DNA of 52,218 bases from assembly GCA_018398765.1 (NCBI GenBank), contig JAHBMJ010005959.1, positions 7,501-59,718 on the forward strand, given 5' to 3'. Source of the DNA: Chromera velia (lineage: Eukaryota; Sar; Chromeraceae). Positions within the stretch are counted from its first letter, which is position 1, and the number at the start of each line of letters is the position of its first letter. The position numbers were made by a program, and so were the translations under genes. The notes under the pieces are model-generated. The model was not told the origin of the DNA. It saw only the letters and a program-made list of their open reading frames with translations, and did not search any database. Shown here in pieces: positions 1 through 11,274 of this stretch.

Positions 1-712
1 CGACAGACTGAGACGGACTCTCTGTCTCTCTCCCGCGCCTTGATATACACAGAGTCCCTTCTTTTGTAGCCAACTGCCCGATACGTCTGCTGTAGCTCTG
101 CTACAAAAAAGGAACACTGTGACTGAAGGAATTGGTTAACAAGGAACCAGCAGTACAACCAGCAAAACCATGTGCGTTTTACTCTGAAGTGGTCGCGGAA
201 TTCCTATCATAATCATATTATTATGTTATATTATTTTATCAATTGTTATTAGTTTCAATTCAATTCAAAATTCAGTATTCTCTAGTATTGCTGTCTGTCT
301 CTGGCCTTGAAAACTCTACGCTAAACCAAATTTAAGTGACCGTGACTAAAAGTAAAGAAAGTAAAAATCATATGATGATTCATACTAGGATTCATATCAA
401 CAGTGCTAAGAACAATTTAATTGATGGTTACATGAGTTTTTTAAAATAGGTCACTCAATCTTGCCAGGTGACAGCTAGGGTGACAGGTGTTAGCGCTAGT
501 GTTAGCGTACAACCTAGCGTACAACTTTAATATGAACTAGAAAATGGAAGCCTTCCGAGTCGAAAACTGACTAGCTTAGTAACAGTTAGTATAGGCATCA
601 TTACTGACTTGGTCTACGCTCTGTCATCATGTTTCATGCAATACTTGTATTTGATAATAGAGTCAATAATATTAGTATTCTGTCATCAATGACTCATCAT
701 GTTGTTGTTAGG
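1..712. other. Upstream non-coding stretch
   Basis: No coding pattern or splice-flanked exon is visible. The sequence is AT-rich from about 190 to 450, with short direct repeats of a GCTAGTGTTAGCG type near 490-520. It would form the 3' flank of the exosome gene that ends at 713. Confidence 0.4.
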
Positions 713-3201
713 TTATTCGTTGGTTTGAAGCTCTTCCAGAGGGTCCTCTGGCCACAGCTGGACCAACTGTCCCAAACGCGGCTCTACAACTCCGCGGACG
801 AAGGAGAGGAAGACCTGAGAGCGGGAGGGCACGCAGAGAGGCAGAAAGATGCTCGGACAAGATCTAGAACACAAACAGAGGATCCAGAGAAGCAATGTCG
901 GACCTCATCTTGCACTCATGCTCTTCATTTCTAGTTGAGATCTTAAAGAAAGGGCACGCTCTACCTCGCACTGTCATAGGCCCGAAGACAGAAGACCTTC
1001 AGCCCTTATTGACCTCTTGTTTTGCTTCCTGTAGGTGAAACCCTTCGTTCTTTTTCTTTCCACATTTCTCAATCTCAGGTCTCTTCCTGCTTGCCACCCC
1101 ACAAATCAAACGTCAGATGCAGTCTTCCGCCCTCTCTGCCCGCGATGCCCGATGCAAAACCCCACCCAATCACGGAATCAAAACTGACACATACATTCGA
1201 TAAAAATTTCACTACGCATATGGATGCCAACAGTCCTCCTCCACGGGCTGACTCTGCCAAATATAAGTAGTATCTTGAAGACACCCCATTATGGCCCAAT
1301 GGTTCGATATGCAAATAGACAACCAATTTCTACCGACGAACATCGACTGACCTCCGAAGCCTTCTTCGCAAGCGCCACCGCCTCATCCCACCGAGCAGAG
1401 GACAGAGCCGTTATCCCCCCACTGCTCTGCTCTTCCCCCCTCTGCGTAGCGCTGTCGGCCAAGAGGGATCCATCCGGCAGCACAGCCTCCACAGTGCCCG
1501 TCACGGCATCGGTGCAGAGACAGAGAGAGCAGGCGGAAGCTCTCTGCAAGAACGCATGGAAGGACAGAGTAGTCTGGGCAGATGAAGACGTGCAATGCGG
1601 GACAACTCTTTTTGGCTGATGCCCCGATACAAGAACACATCTCCGACTTTTCGTGCCCTCACTGTAAGCACAAAAGCACATACACCTATTTCCGTGTCAA
1701 CGGTTTCGGCCTCTTCAACTTCTGAACAAGAAACAATCAGCTGAAGAGAGACGAGATCGGAAATCAAAAGGGTCAGATCTGCCTCTCACGCTCTTGCAGT
1801 GATGGATTCTCTCTCTCGTTTCTTTGCAATCAATTTCTGCCGCCTGTCTGCTTCCCCGCTCATCTTTTCTATTTGCTAAGTACTTTCCTTTACCCCTTTC
1901 TTGTGCATGGCCTCTCTTCATTACCCTTCGAACTTCCAAATCCACCCACGCACGAGCCCACAGAGAAATGTGCAGACCAGCAGAAGGAGACGCCCGCCCG
2001 CACACACGCGCACTCACGCAGTCACACACAGAGGGCGACAGCCGGCGGGGAGTGTGAGGGAAGGGAAGGGAAGTGTGGGGGAGAAAGAGTGAGATAGAGA
2101 GCGATCGGATGGGGAGTGAGATAGAGAGCGAGCGGATGGGGAGTGAGATAGAGAGAGGAGGGCAGTCGAACTGACGTGAATTTCCTCCAAGCAGGGGTCC
2201 ACAATCAGCCCCCCCCTCCCACTCTCCAGCATCTCGGGGCTCCACCCCATTCCCATTGCCATCCCTGTCGCCTCGTCTAACGGGCTTTTATCCACATACG
2301 CCACGCTCAGAGCCACGACAGAGGAACGCACAGGTACACATCCAGTGTCAAGTAGAGCAAGGAAGGCGCAGTTCAATAAAACGGAAAGCATCTGCACCGC
2401 GCAACAGAGAAAGCAACACAGACAAGAGAGACAGAGAAGACAATACAATGAGAGACGCAAAGAGTCGAAACTCGTCTTTCCCTTTCTCTCGTTCTCTCTT
2501 CTCACCTCACCGGAATCAGCGGAAGCATATCACCCCCTTTCGAATATCCGCACGACTCTGCACGGTCGGTATTCGGTGTGTGTACGAGTGTCATTCACCG
2601 TGTCTGTCTTCCTCTAGGGCTTCCGTACTCACCCACACTCCCGTCAGGCCCATCCATCTTCTTGCGCATTCCACGTACAACTGTCTCCTTTCTCTCTTTC
2701 GGACTTCGATTTCTCCCACACCTTCGTGTCCCTTTCCCTCCCTTTCTTCCCTTCTCACCGCTCCATCGTCCTGCTCTATCTGGCACACGACCGTAAGGCG
2801 GGTCCTCGGAAAGCGTCGTGTCTCCACGACTCTTTGGAGGCGCTTCGTCACAGATACCTCCAGGGCCTTCTCTCGTTGAGATGACATCCCGCTTCTCGGC
2901 CTCACCACAACAAACAAACGCATCCCTGCAGTGCCAAAAAAAACAAAAGAAGGCAGCAACTAACCGCGCAAAGTCGAAATGATTCGAGGTACCACAGGTA
3001 GACCGACTGACTGTCTGCCAGCTGGCTGGTCTGTCTACTCTCCTCCACTGGCCCGTGAACTGCCACGATTGCACTCGAATGACCACAGGAGAACCTGGCG
3101 GACCCGTCTGCATTTTGAAGGAGGCCTATGTCAGCAGACAACGGACGCATCTGTGTGCTGGTGCGCCCGTCTATTCGCAGGCCCAGCTCCCCTCTCTCCA
3201 T
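713..3201 (-). CDS. RRP46: Exosome complex component RRP46/EXOSC5-like, 5 exons
   Basis: This is an RNase PH-fold subunit of the hexameric ring of the RNA exosome, which does 3'-5' RNA processing and decay in nucleus and cytoplasm. Reading exons 3201-3012, 2925-2759, 2391-2176, 1543-1352 and 814-713 gives an unbroken 288-residue protein. Every junction is GT-AG (phases 1,0,0,0). Seen in the sequence: an N-terminal LRIDGR followed by MRPLSADIGLLQNADGSARF, then HGPVEE, then VVVRPRSG. These align from memory with human EXOSC5 ([33 protein letters not shown]). The first junction then aligns without gaps. Exon 3 carries the NCAFLALLDTG helix, like NAACMALVDAG. Exon 3 also has an insert of about 25 residues (DKSP to ESGRGG), which helps make it longer than the usual roughly 235. 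The start is the ATG just before GELGLRIDGR. In eukaryotes this subunit is usually not catalytic. Exon limits are my own splice choices. Confidence 0.85.
2085..2160. repeat. 30-bp tandem repeat in intron 3 of the RRP46-like gene
   Basis: About 2.5 copies of a GATAGAGAGCG-GGATGGGGAGTGA unit lie within the third intron. On the minus strand they read as SLSHSPS-type low-complexity peptide, which is not coding. Confidence 0.7.
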
Positions 3202-3640
3202 TATCGATCGATCAGGATTTGAACAGATAGGAGACGGATCGGAGACGAGACGGGAAACCGAATGAAAATCTACTGTCCGGATCAAGTCCCTCGCTTGGCG
3301 TCGAATTATGCACAAAAGACAATAAGCGCTGACGCTCTGCACGCATCTCCAAAGCTATCTGGGATCGATGTATAGATCGACGATGCATGATTATATGCAT
3401 TGGTGGGAGCTATTAATAGTATGAGCTAGTTCCCAGATCGAATATGATCGAATGCATTCACCGCGCGAGGCGATCGAATTTAAGCGCACAAAATTTTTTT
3501 TGGCAGGCCGCGCACGAAGCGCGCGCGCATGCACCATCGCGCACATCGCCCCTTCGCCCCTGCATGACATCGGTATACGGAGAAGGGTACGTATACCGTG
3601 CGTATCCCTTCCCATCCGACCCTCCACCACCACATAACAT
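3202..3640. other. Upstream region of the RRP46-like gene
   Basis: This is the probable 5' flank and promoter of the minus-strand exosome gene. GATCGAT-type short repeats and a GCGCGCGC run near 3520 are visible. There is no convincing TATA element and no ORF I would keep. Confidence 0.35.
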
Positions 3641-3641
3641 A

Positions 3642-4600
3642 ACGTGATACACCCAACCAGTTGGGTGAGTGCCTCGGGGGGCATCATGCAGTGGTTTAGC
3701 GTGTCTCGACCGTGCATGTTTATGCAAGTGCATGCTCTCTCAGGCCCCCTGGGCTGGGCTAAGCTGCCCTCCGAGGCGAAATGTATATTGACTCACCTTG
3801 ATCCCACGAATTAACCAAGTGGTAACATCGATCCCCCCCCTAAAAAATAGAGTGATCGCGCGATATCAGAGCCTCTCGGCTGATCTCAGCAAAGCTGAGC
3901 TGCCCCTCAACTCGGAAGCGACATAACCACCGCCATCCTATTTAAACGTGATATATACATCCAACCACTTGGGTGAGTACCTCAGGGGGCATCATGCAGT
4001 GGTTTAAGTTAACCGCGTGTCTCAACTGTGCATGTTTATGCAAGTGCGTGCTCTCTTAGGGCCCCTGGGCCGGGCTGAGTTACCCTCCGGGGCAAGCGCA
4101 TACCTCTAAGCACTTCATTCACTTCAAGCTGTTGGCGTTACATTTGATTTGGTGCATATGTGGATGCGTGTTGGTGTTGCATTATATTGCATGCATGCTA
4201 GTGTTGCTTTTTAAGGCCTCTCGTATGATGCACAGCAAGAATAATCTGCGCACGCGCATGTTTGACCACAAAATTTGATCAAAAGCATACGTGCGTGGCT
4301 ATATTGGATCAAGTAACTGTGGCTAGCCGGATGGCTTTCTTTTGAAGCATCCTTGCTTGTCAGTCATAACAAACCAAGACCTTAAAAAGAAAGTTGGCGC
4401 AGTGAAGACTACTGACTAGACTGTTCATCTAGCCTATAGCTTACCTTATAAGCTAGCATATTGACTCACCTTGATTCCATCAATTAACCAAGAGGTGATA
4501 TCGATCTCCCCCCTAAAAAATAGAGTAATCGCACGATATCAGGGCCTCTTGGCTGATCTCAGCAAAGCTGAGCTGCCCTCGGAGTCTAAAGCGACGTACA
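3642..4600. repeat. Duplicated two-part repeat block, second copy interrupted
   Basis: Part B (GTGATAxACCCAACCA...TTGGGTGAGT to CCCTCCGxGGC) occurs at 3642-3776 and about 3946-4102. Part A (ATATTGACTCACCTTGAT to AAAGCTGAGCTGCCC) occurs at about 3786-3905 and 4457-4577. In the first copy B runs almost straight into A. In the second copy about 355 bp (4103-4456) separate them. This looks like an old duplication with a later insertion, or a mobile repeat present twice. No protein is recognised. The fragment with AGCAAAGCT and the GTGGTTTA stretch could be a SINE body, but I see no clean tRNA boxes. Confidence 0.65.
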
Positions 4601-4914
4601 TCAGGGTAGTTGACCAGCCCGCTGCCACCGCCGCCACGTCAGGGGACCCTTCATGATGTATGGCCGAAGTTCGGGTCACACCCCACAATACGCGAAGAAA
4701 TACTGGCTGCGGAACTGCCATCCGAGAATAATGCTGGGGCCCTTCAAATTCTAAGGCCCCAGAACTGCAATATACAAATATCTGTATAACATCTTCATAT
4801 ATGTACATGTGATCGATCGATCGAAAATATAGTTAATGCAGGATATCACTTCCACAGGCTCCAGTGGTATGCCGGGGCCCAGCAAAAAAATCGTCTAGAC
4901 CAAACCCTCTATTA
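4601..4914. other. Non-coding spacer with a short hairpin
   Basis: No gene is seen. A perfect 8-bp stem CTGGGGCC/GGCCCCAG with a 13-nt loop sits near 4733-4762. A GATC tetranucleotide run is at about 4811-4824. Confidence 0.4.
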
Positions 4915-5595
4915 TTCTCAAGGCCGTGGAAAGGCCATCATGCAAACAGACAGAAAGATAAAAATTGAAAGGTCATCATTCAAGTAGGAAAGATGAAAGT
5001 GGAGAGGCCGTCGTGCAGACAGATGGAACTATGAAAGTAGAGAGGCCGTCATACAAACAGACAGAAAAATGGAAATGGAGAGGCCGTCATGCAAACAAAC
5101 AGAAAGATGAAAGTGAAGAGGCCGCTGTGGAGACAGACGGAACGATGAAAGTAGCGGGGCCATCATGATCCGTCATGCAAACAGATAGAAAGATGAAAGT
5201 GGAGAGGCCGTCATGCAAACAGACAGAAAGCTAGAAGTGGAGAGGCCATCATACAAACAGACAGAAAAATGAAAGTGAAGAGGCCGTCATGCAAACAGAT
5301 AGAAAGATGAAAGTGGAGAGGCCGTCGTGCAGACAGACGGAACGATGAAAGTAGAGGGGCCGTCATGTAAACAGACAGAAAGATGGAAGTGGAGAGGCCG
5401 TCATACAAACAAACAGAAAGATAAAAGTGGAGAGGCCGTCGTGCAGACAGACGGAACGATAAAAGTAGCGGGGCCATCATGATCCATCATGCAAACAGAT
5501 AAAAAGATGAAAGTGGACAGGCCATCATACAAACAGATAGAAAGATAACAGTGGAGAGGCCATCATACAAACAGACAAAAAGATGGAAGTGGAGA
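4915..5595. repeat. 38-bp minisatellite, about 17 copies
   Basis: The unit reads roughly GAAAGTGGAGAGGCCGTC followed by ATGCAAACAGACAGAAAGAT. Copies at 5201, 5239 and 5277 are spaced exactly 38 bp. Variants include GTGCAGACAGACGGAACGAT and two copies with a CATCATGATC insertion (near 5160 and 5475), which suggests a higher-order repeat. Open frames through it on both strands are artefacts of the repeat. Confidence 0.85.
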
Positions 5596-5599
5596 GAAG

Positions 5600-6140
5600 T
5601 TCAACGTCTACGTGTTTATTTTTATGTAAGACTTCTGCCTAAAGATTTGATTCTCTCACCACGTGTCCACACAGATGCTTGATTGAACTATGCATGCACA
5701 GTACACTAATTTTCATAGCAAGGTCAGTCAAAAAGCTGCTACTTAGCTGCATGCACAGACGAAGGATTGACTGCAAATTTAAACTTACTGCTGGACCTGT
5801 TACTTCTATCTTCCAGATGTACAGGAGAATATGCAGCTACGTCTGTCACATACCAGTTCTTTTTTACCATCGAAGATCGATCCTCTATATAGCTTAATTA
5901 TAATTTTTTGAATTGCATGAGAGCTATATATAGGTTTTCTTATGCAAAAAGTCTGAATTCCTAGTCTGCGTTGAATTAGTTTCTAGGCCGTTTAAGCCCA
6001 GTCGCCCTCCTCAGCGGGGGCCTGTACAGCCACCAGTCCCCCTGCTGACGCCAACGACATTCCTCCCTTTTTCTACTGCCCCGGTTTTCTTTCTCTTGCG
6101 CTCCTTATGCATGCATGCAGACGCTGCCCTGATTATTGCC
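5600..6140. other. Non-coding spacer and probable 3' flank of the LINE
   Basis: No gene is seen. The sequence is AT-rich from 5640 to 5990. From about 5985 it becomes GC-rich (GGGGGCCTGTACAG), which may be the 3' untranslated end of the adjacent minus-strand LINE. Confidence 0.35.
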
Positions 6141-6142
6141 AT

Positions 6143-7140
6143 TTAGAGCTTTGCTTTAACCGCTTCTGCAATCTTTTCAGGTCTTCTCCCAGTCTTTTTT
6201 GCTATCCCCCACATAATTTGTCGAATGACTGCCATAAATGCCGGAGCCATCACTGCGTCTATAGTCAGTACTATCGGTGAAAAGTCTTGTCGATTCTCTT
6301 TGCATGTCATCCCATGTTTTCTCCTTTTCTCCTTCTCATGGTTTCCTAACGTCGTCTCCACGTCCTGATGGATATACGAATCTATATAATAGTCTACCAT
6401 CAAGACATCAAGCACCGTTTCTCTTTGCCTTAAAAAAAGTCTCCTCACCCCTAAATCTCCTTCAAGACCCTCTATTTTCCCCTCTTCCCCCCCATCTTCC
6501 TCATCTCCCTTTTTTCCCCTCCTAGTAACCTTCGGTGTCAGTCTCACTCTGTATTCAGCTTCCTCTAATAATTCTGCGAGTGCTTCTGTGAGCTCGTCAT
6601 GCTGCAGGTGAATGAGGCCTCCGGTTAAGCACTGTTTTACATGCCTTACTGACCAGACCTCGCCACATCCATCACAAACTGACGGCGGATTTGGAGCCTC
6701 CGTTCCGTACCTCAAGGCCAAAGCGTCTTGGAACTCTTCCTGAGTAATGGGTAAGTCATCTTTCTCTCGGGAGAGCACGTTCAGCCAGGTATCTGCCTTC
6801 CCTTCTTTTTATCTTTTCAATGCGTGCATCTGCTGGACTTCTGCTTCTCCTTCTGTCGCTCTTCTCATCAACTCTTCATGTTCTTTTTCAACCCACTGTT
6901 CTTTTCTTCTTTTGTACTCTTCCATTGCATCTCTGACTGCCTTTCTATATAAAAGTTGACGGTAAGGCCTGTCCTCTTACAGTGCTTTCTACATCCAAAA
7001 CGTTCCTTCTTGTGATGTCCTGTAAGGATCTCCTCTCTCCTTTGCTTCTGTTGGTGAGAGAACTCAATTATAATTGAATGCATTTGCGTGGCCGCAATCT
7101 TGTGCATGCCGGCGTCCCGCACATATTGCTTGAGGGGCAC
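6143..7140 (-). mobile_element. LINE (non-LTR retrotransposon) 3' fragment
   Basis: The minus-strand reading from about 6950 down to 6143 ends in the C-terminal part of a LINE ORF2-type protein. It shows EEFQDALALRYG, then a CX2CX7HX3C motif (CDGCGEVWSVRHVKQC), GGLIHLQHDELTEALAELL, a DVLMVD segment, and FSPIVLTIDAVMAPAFM near the end. These are the usual landmarks after the reverse transcriptase in LINEs of algae and marine animals. The reading is not intact: an in-frame TAA lies near 6812, and a frame change near 6950-6960 separates it from related-looking coding up to 7140. No endonuclease or RT core is present, so the copy is 5'-truncated, as is typical of LINEs. The exact 5' end and target duplication were not found. 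Confidence 0.8.
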
Positions 7141-8179
7141 GTTTCTCTTTGTTATGGCGGAGGGATTGTTTTCTCGCGACCGTTCACATGGAGCCCACCA
7201 TACGTGATGGATGGGTATCGAGATCGGGCGACACAGTTCCGCATTACCCGTTGACCCAGGTCGCAGCCCCAGAACATATAGTTAACACAACCATAGTACA
7301 ACGTTGGAGGCATTCATCCATAAATAATGTGCAGCTAACCGATGGACTAAGACAGATCGAGACCATCCAATTTATCTGACCTTACTTCATACAGATCGCG
7401 GCTTTGCTTAGCGTTGAAATATACAAGGACCGGCGTTACAGTCCTCAGACATTCATTACTAGGAGTATAGCACATGTGCAATGTTTTTTAATAATTCGGT
7501 GGTCTTTTATTCACGACGAGAGAGCTGCTCAAAACCGTAACTTTTTCATGCATACAAGTGCTGACTTGGTTTGTTTAGCGTCTTCAAAGATTAGGCTTCG
7601 ATCTGAAAATTAGCCTTTTTCAAATTTTGCATGGTTGTACTTCTTGACCAAGCATACTCAGACGAAGTAGCCACTAGATTTCGCCCTCATGGTTTTTGAA
7701 TCAGGATTATCTACAATATTAAATATACACTCACCGGTACCTTGTAGAGGACATTTTCAGTGAAATGTCCTAAGCAGATACATTCGGTGCGGCATCTCAT
7801 GAAGCAGTCGCAGCCAGCCAATCAGACATAGACATGCAGGTCACTCCAGAAAAGCAGTGCACCAACTCTTTATGCAGGAAACCGCTTGTCCTCCCGAGTT
7901 TTCGTGCGAATCTTTGTGCGTACCCACCCCTTCATTGACAATCTGCTTCACCGACTTCTACTGCAGAGATTATACGCTGACCTAGACGCCGACCTAGACG
8001 CCGACTTTGATGCTGCTGACCTGAACGGACAGAGAAAGGGGAAGAAAAAGCTAGAGAAGATTGCACACACAAGTCGGTCACCTAGTCGGTCACATACTGC
8101 TTCACCCTTCCTGTTTGTATAATCCTCTCTTCGCCGTGCTTCCCCTATCCTTCTTTTTCTCCCAACGTCTACCCTCACT
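7141..8179. other. Intergenic region without a supported gene
   Basis: No exon with good splice sites is seen. A short DADLDADFDA-like reading at 7975-8015 comes from a CCGACCTAGACG tandem repeat. Confidence 0.35.
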
Positions 8180-8806
8180 ATGGCATGGCTGAGTCGCCAG
8201 GCGGGCGAAGAAGACCCTCTACAGAGGTCAGTCGGTAAGTCTGGTGGCTGATAGTATAGAATGTCTTTTTTTCTCTCTATCCGTCTGTTCCTCCATCTTT
8301 ATGTCCTCTCTCTCTGTCCCTCTATCCCTCCGTATGTCTATCTTTTTATCCCTCTGTTCATCATTTTTTTCCCTCTGTCCATCGTTCGTCCTTTTCTCTC
8401 TTAGCTCTCTATCTGTCCTTTTTTCCCTGCCTTACTATCGCTCCGTCCATTTTCCCCCACCTCTGCCCGTCTGTCTCTATGTCTTTCTATCTGTCCGTCC
8501 GTTTTTTTTTCCTTCTGCCTTCCATTTATCATTTTTTCCCTCTGTTCTTCTCTTTCTCTACGACTCCGTCCGTCTGTCCCTTGGTTGGTGTATTCCTCTG
8601 CCCTGACCTCCCATACTCTGTCCATCGGTCCCTTCATCCCATCCGTTCTCCCGGCATTCCCCCCAAGTCGTTCAAATTCCCGTTCTCGTTTAGTAGATCC
8701 CATTTCTGCGCTGCAACCACTGTACCACCAGAACAGTACGTACAGTGATCCTTTCTCTCTTCTATTTTCCGCAGAACCAGTCAGAGCAACTGGTGAAAGA
8801 CAGCAG
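8180..8806 (+). CDS. Candidate first two exons of an unidentified gene
   Basis: An ATG at 8180 opens MAWLSRQAGEEDPLQRSV. It is followed at 8235 by a consensus donor GTAAGT. A second short exon (8775-8806) begins after TTTTCCGCAG and restores the frame as EPVRATGERQQ before GTTGGT. The phases (1, then 0) agree. A later acceptor at about 8971 opens a further frame to 9077 (SSHLPFCCLS), but this is weak. Between the exons lies a T-rich tract with CTGTCC/CTATCC repeats. I do not recognise the product. The gene would run into the minisatellite at 9.2 kb, so its 3' end is unclear. Confidence 0.3.
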
Positions 8807-9164
8807 GTTGGTGCTAATTTGAACACACCACGAACTTTGCAGGCTTCCTCTCAATTTTTGCTATGCTTTATCTGCCTGCAGCTCTATGCCTTTCTAGTTT
8901 TTTCATTTGTATGATCTGTTTGTACCATTCCCTTTTCTGTGCCTGCTCACTGTCCGTCTCTGCATTGCAGTCTTCTCACTTACCCTTTTGCTGTCTTAGC
9001 ATTGATGGGGCGCTACGGTGTCGACCGCTATGCTATCCACAAAAAATAAGGATTGACAGCCATCATAATTCTGCAGGTGGGTGTGTATGCATAACACCTC
9101 CCGCAGAGTCTGTCCATTTTCCTTTCTGACTTCTCTTAAACTCCCTTCTTTTCTGAGTTTTCAT

Positions 9165-9830
9165 AACACTTCCCGCAGAGTCTGCCCATTTTGCCGATCA
9201 GATCCTCTGCACCCTGCCGATCAGATCCTTGGCAGACCCCCCCCACCCTAGCGACCAGATCCCATCACCCTGCGGATCAGATCCTCTGCAGACCCCCCTA
9301 CCCTGACGGCTAGATCCCCTACCCTACGGATGTGATCCTCTGCAGACCCCCTCACCCTGCCAGCCAGACTCCTCTACCTTGTAGATCAGGTCTTTTTCAG
9401 ATCCCCCTACCCTGCCAATCAGATCCTCTGCTGACCCCCCCACCCTGCCGATCAGATCTTTGATAGACCTTCCCACCCTGGCGGCCAGATCCGCCCCCCT
9501 CCCTGCCTGTCAAATTCCCGCCTACCCAGTCTATCAAATTTTTAGAGACACCTCTACCTTGTCTGCCAGATTCTTTGTAAATCCCCCGACTTTGCTGGGT
9601 AGACTCCCCTCTACCCTGCCGATCAAATGACCCTCCTCTACCTCTTGCAGAAATTCCTGTATCAAATTTCTGCAAACCCTCCTCTACCGTGTTCATTAAC
9701 TTTTTGCAGAAGCCCCCTCACTGTGCCTGTCAGATTTCCGCAGAGCCCCCGCTATCGTGTCCATCAAATTTTCACAGACCTCCCTCTACTGTGTCCATCA
9801 AATTACTACAGTGCGTTCATCTTCCTTGAC
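9165..9830. repeat. C-rich minisatellite
   Basis: This is an irregular tandem array with a unit of about 35-42 bp around CCCTGCCGATCAGATCCTCTGCAGACCCCCC, decaying towards 9800 (TGTCCATCAAATTTTCACAGACC). The CAGACCCCC core resembles the complement of the GGGGTCTGACGG core of the 11.3-14.4 kb array, so the two may share an origin in opposite orientation. Confidence 0.75.
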
Positions 9831-10082
9831 GACTGAATCGTAAAGAAAGACAGTTGAGGAAATCGATAGATCAGAGGTATGTGCTACAAGGTAGAAATGA
9901 CGTGAGGTAACGCTGCTCAGAATTCAAATTACAAAGGTGCCGTTGGTATAAACATGTTTCCAAATATGCTTTATACACTACTACTTAGGCCACTGCTGGT
10001 AATAACTAATTTTGCTCAGGCATTTGGTTTTTATTTTTTATTACTAAGACAGTTACTTAAGTTGACTATTAGATACATAAAA

Positions 10083-10122
<40 letters not shown>

Positions 10123-11270
10123 CCCTACTGTAGAGGTACATCTGTGGGTTTCAAAAAAGGAGTCGTAACATCTGTTAAACGTTCTTTTCATACCACTTAA
10201 TGTTACTTCTCTGCTATGACTGTAAAGGGTTAGGATACCACTTTAATAATATCACAATAATAACCGTATTCTCTACTTTTTAGATTAATATATAAAAAAT
10301 GCTCGTTCTAATAATCAAACTAATAGCCTTTCGGTATTTATGCAGCTAGGCCCCTAGCATAAATGTATTTCAAATGAACGCCTTTAATGTACTACAGTTA
10401 ACAAACGTAAAGAGATAATATGAATACACTCCTTAAAAAATAATGTAGATGAACTTTGATAGCAGTTTGAAGATAAAATTTTAATTGAGAAGCGGGCCAA
10501 CGAAATAAGCGTACATTTTTTGATGATGACGCAGCGTTTAGGTATCTAGTCACCTTTTACTGTCTCTATAACATCCCGTACTCATCAATATAAATCAGTG
10601 TCTCCTACTCATTGGAGTCCGATGGCTGAGGGTCCTTCTCGGCATCAGCTGCTGTCATCATCGTTATCCTCACTATAGCACCGCTATTGTCCTCATCATC
10701 ACTAGCAGTGGTCATCATTGGCACTGCAAGGAGAGATACAGCCACGCCGGTCAACTCCCATTATATATGGTGGGCATCCTGAGAATGGAGGAGAAAGCGT
10801 CGTCAAATATATAGTTTTTGAGTCAGAGAACGAAATCATGACTGTATGTGTACGTATGATCAGCAACAGACTGAGTGGGTCCGGATCATTAAATTTTTTT
10901 CGTGTACCTTAACAACCACCATCATTGGCACTGCGACCACGTTGTCTTTCTTTTGCCATACTTGCTTCCCCAAACTTACAGCAACCAGTAGTAGCAGCAA
11001 CAGCAGGTACAACAGTCACGAGCCAGCATTCTTTTTAGCTGCGATAGAAACCATTTAAAGAAGGGAAGGCAGCTGACCGATTTTTTGGAGCAACGCCTAG
11101 GTAGAGGGATCCATTGGATTTCTGTTGATCATAGGGAGGGTAGGGGGGCGCCCGTAAGTTGAACAGTAAGCGCCCCAGGGCGCCGCCTCCTTTTCTCAGC
11201 TGCACATATAGAGAGGAGGACCAAAGGTGTACAGATGTATACACAAAATTATGCATAAACACATTTACCC
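9831..11270. other. AT-rich island with poly-A/(AT)n tract
   Basis: Mostly AT-rich non-coding DNA. An A-run followed by (AT)n spans 10079-10121. A CATCATCATC-type stretch is near 10655-10720. Short open frames at 10718-11058 show no family features. Confidence 0.45.
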
Positions 11271-11274
11271 ATAG

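Noticed and set aside
4915-5595. Regularly spaced repeats resembling a CRISPR array
   Set aside because: The whole 38-bp unit is repeated with no unique spacers, and no cas genes are present in this eukaryotic contig.
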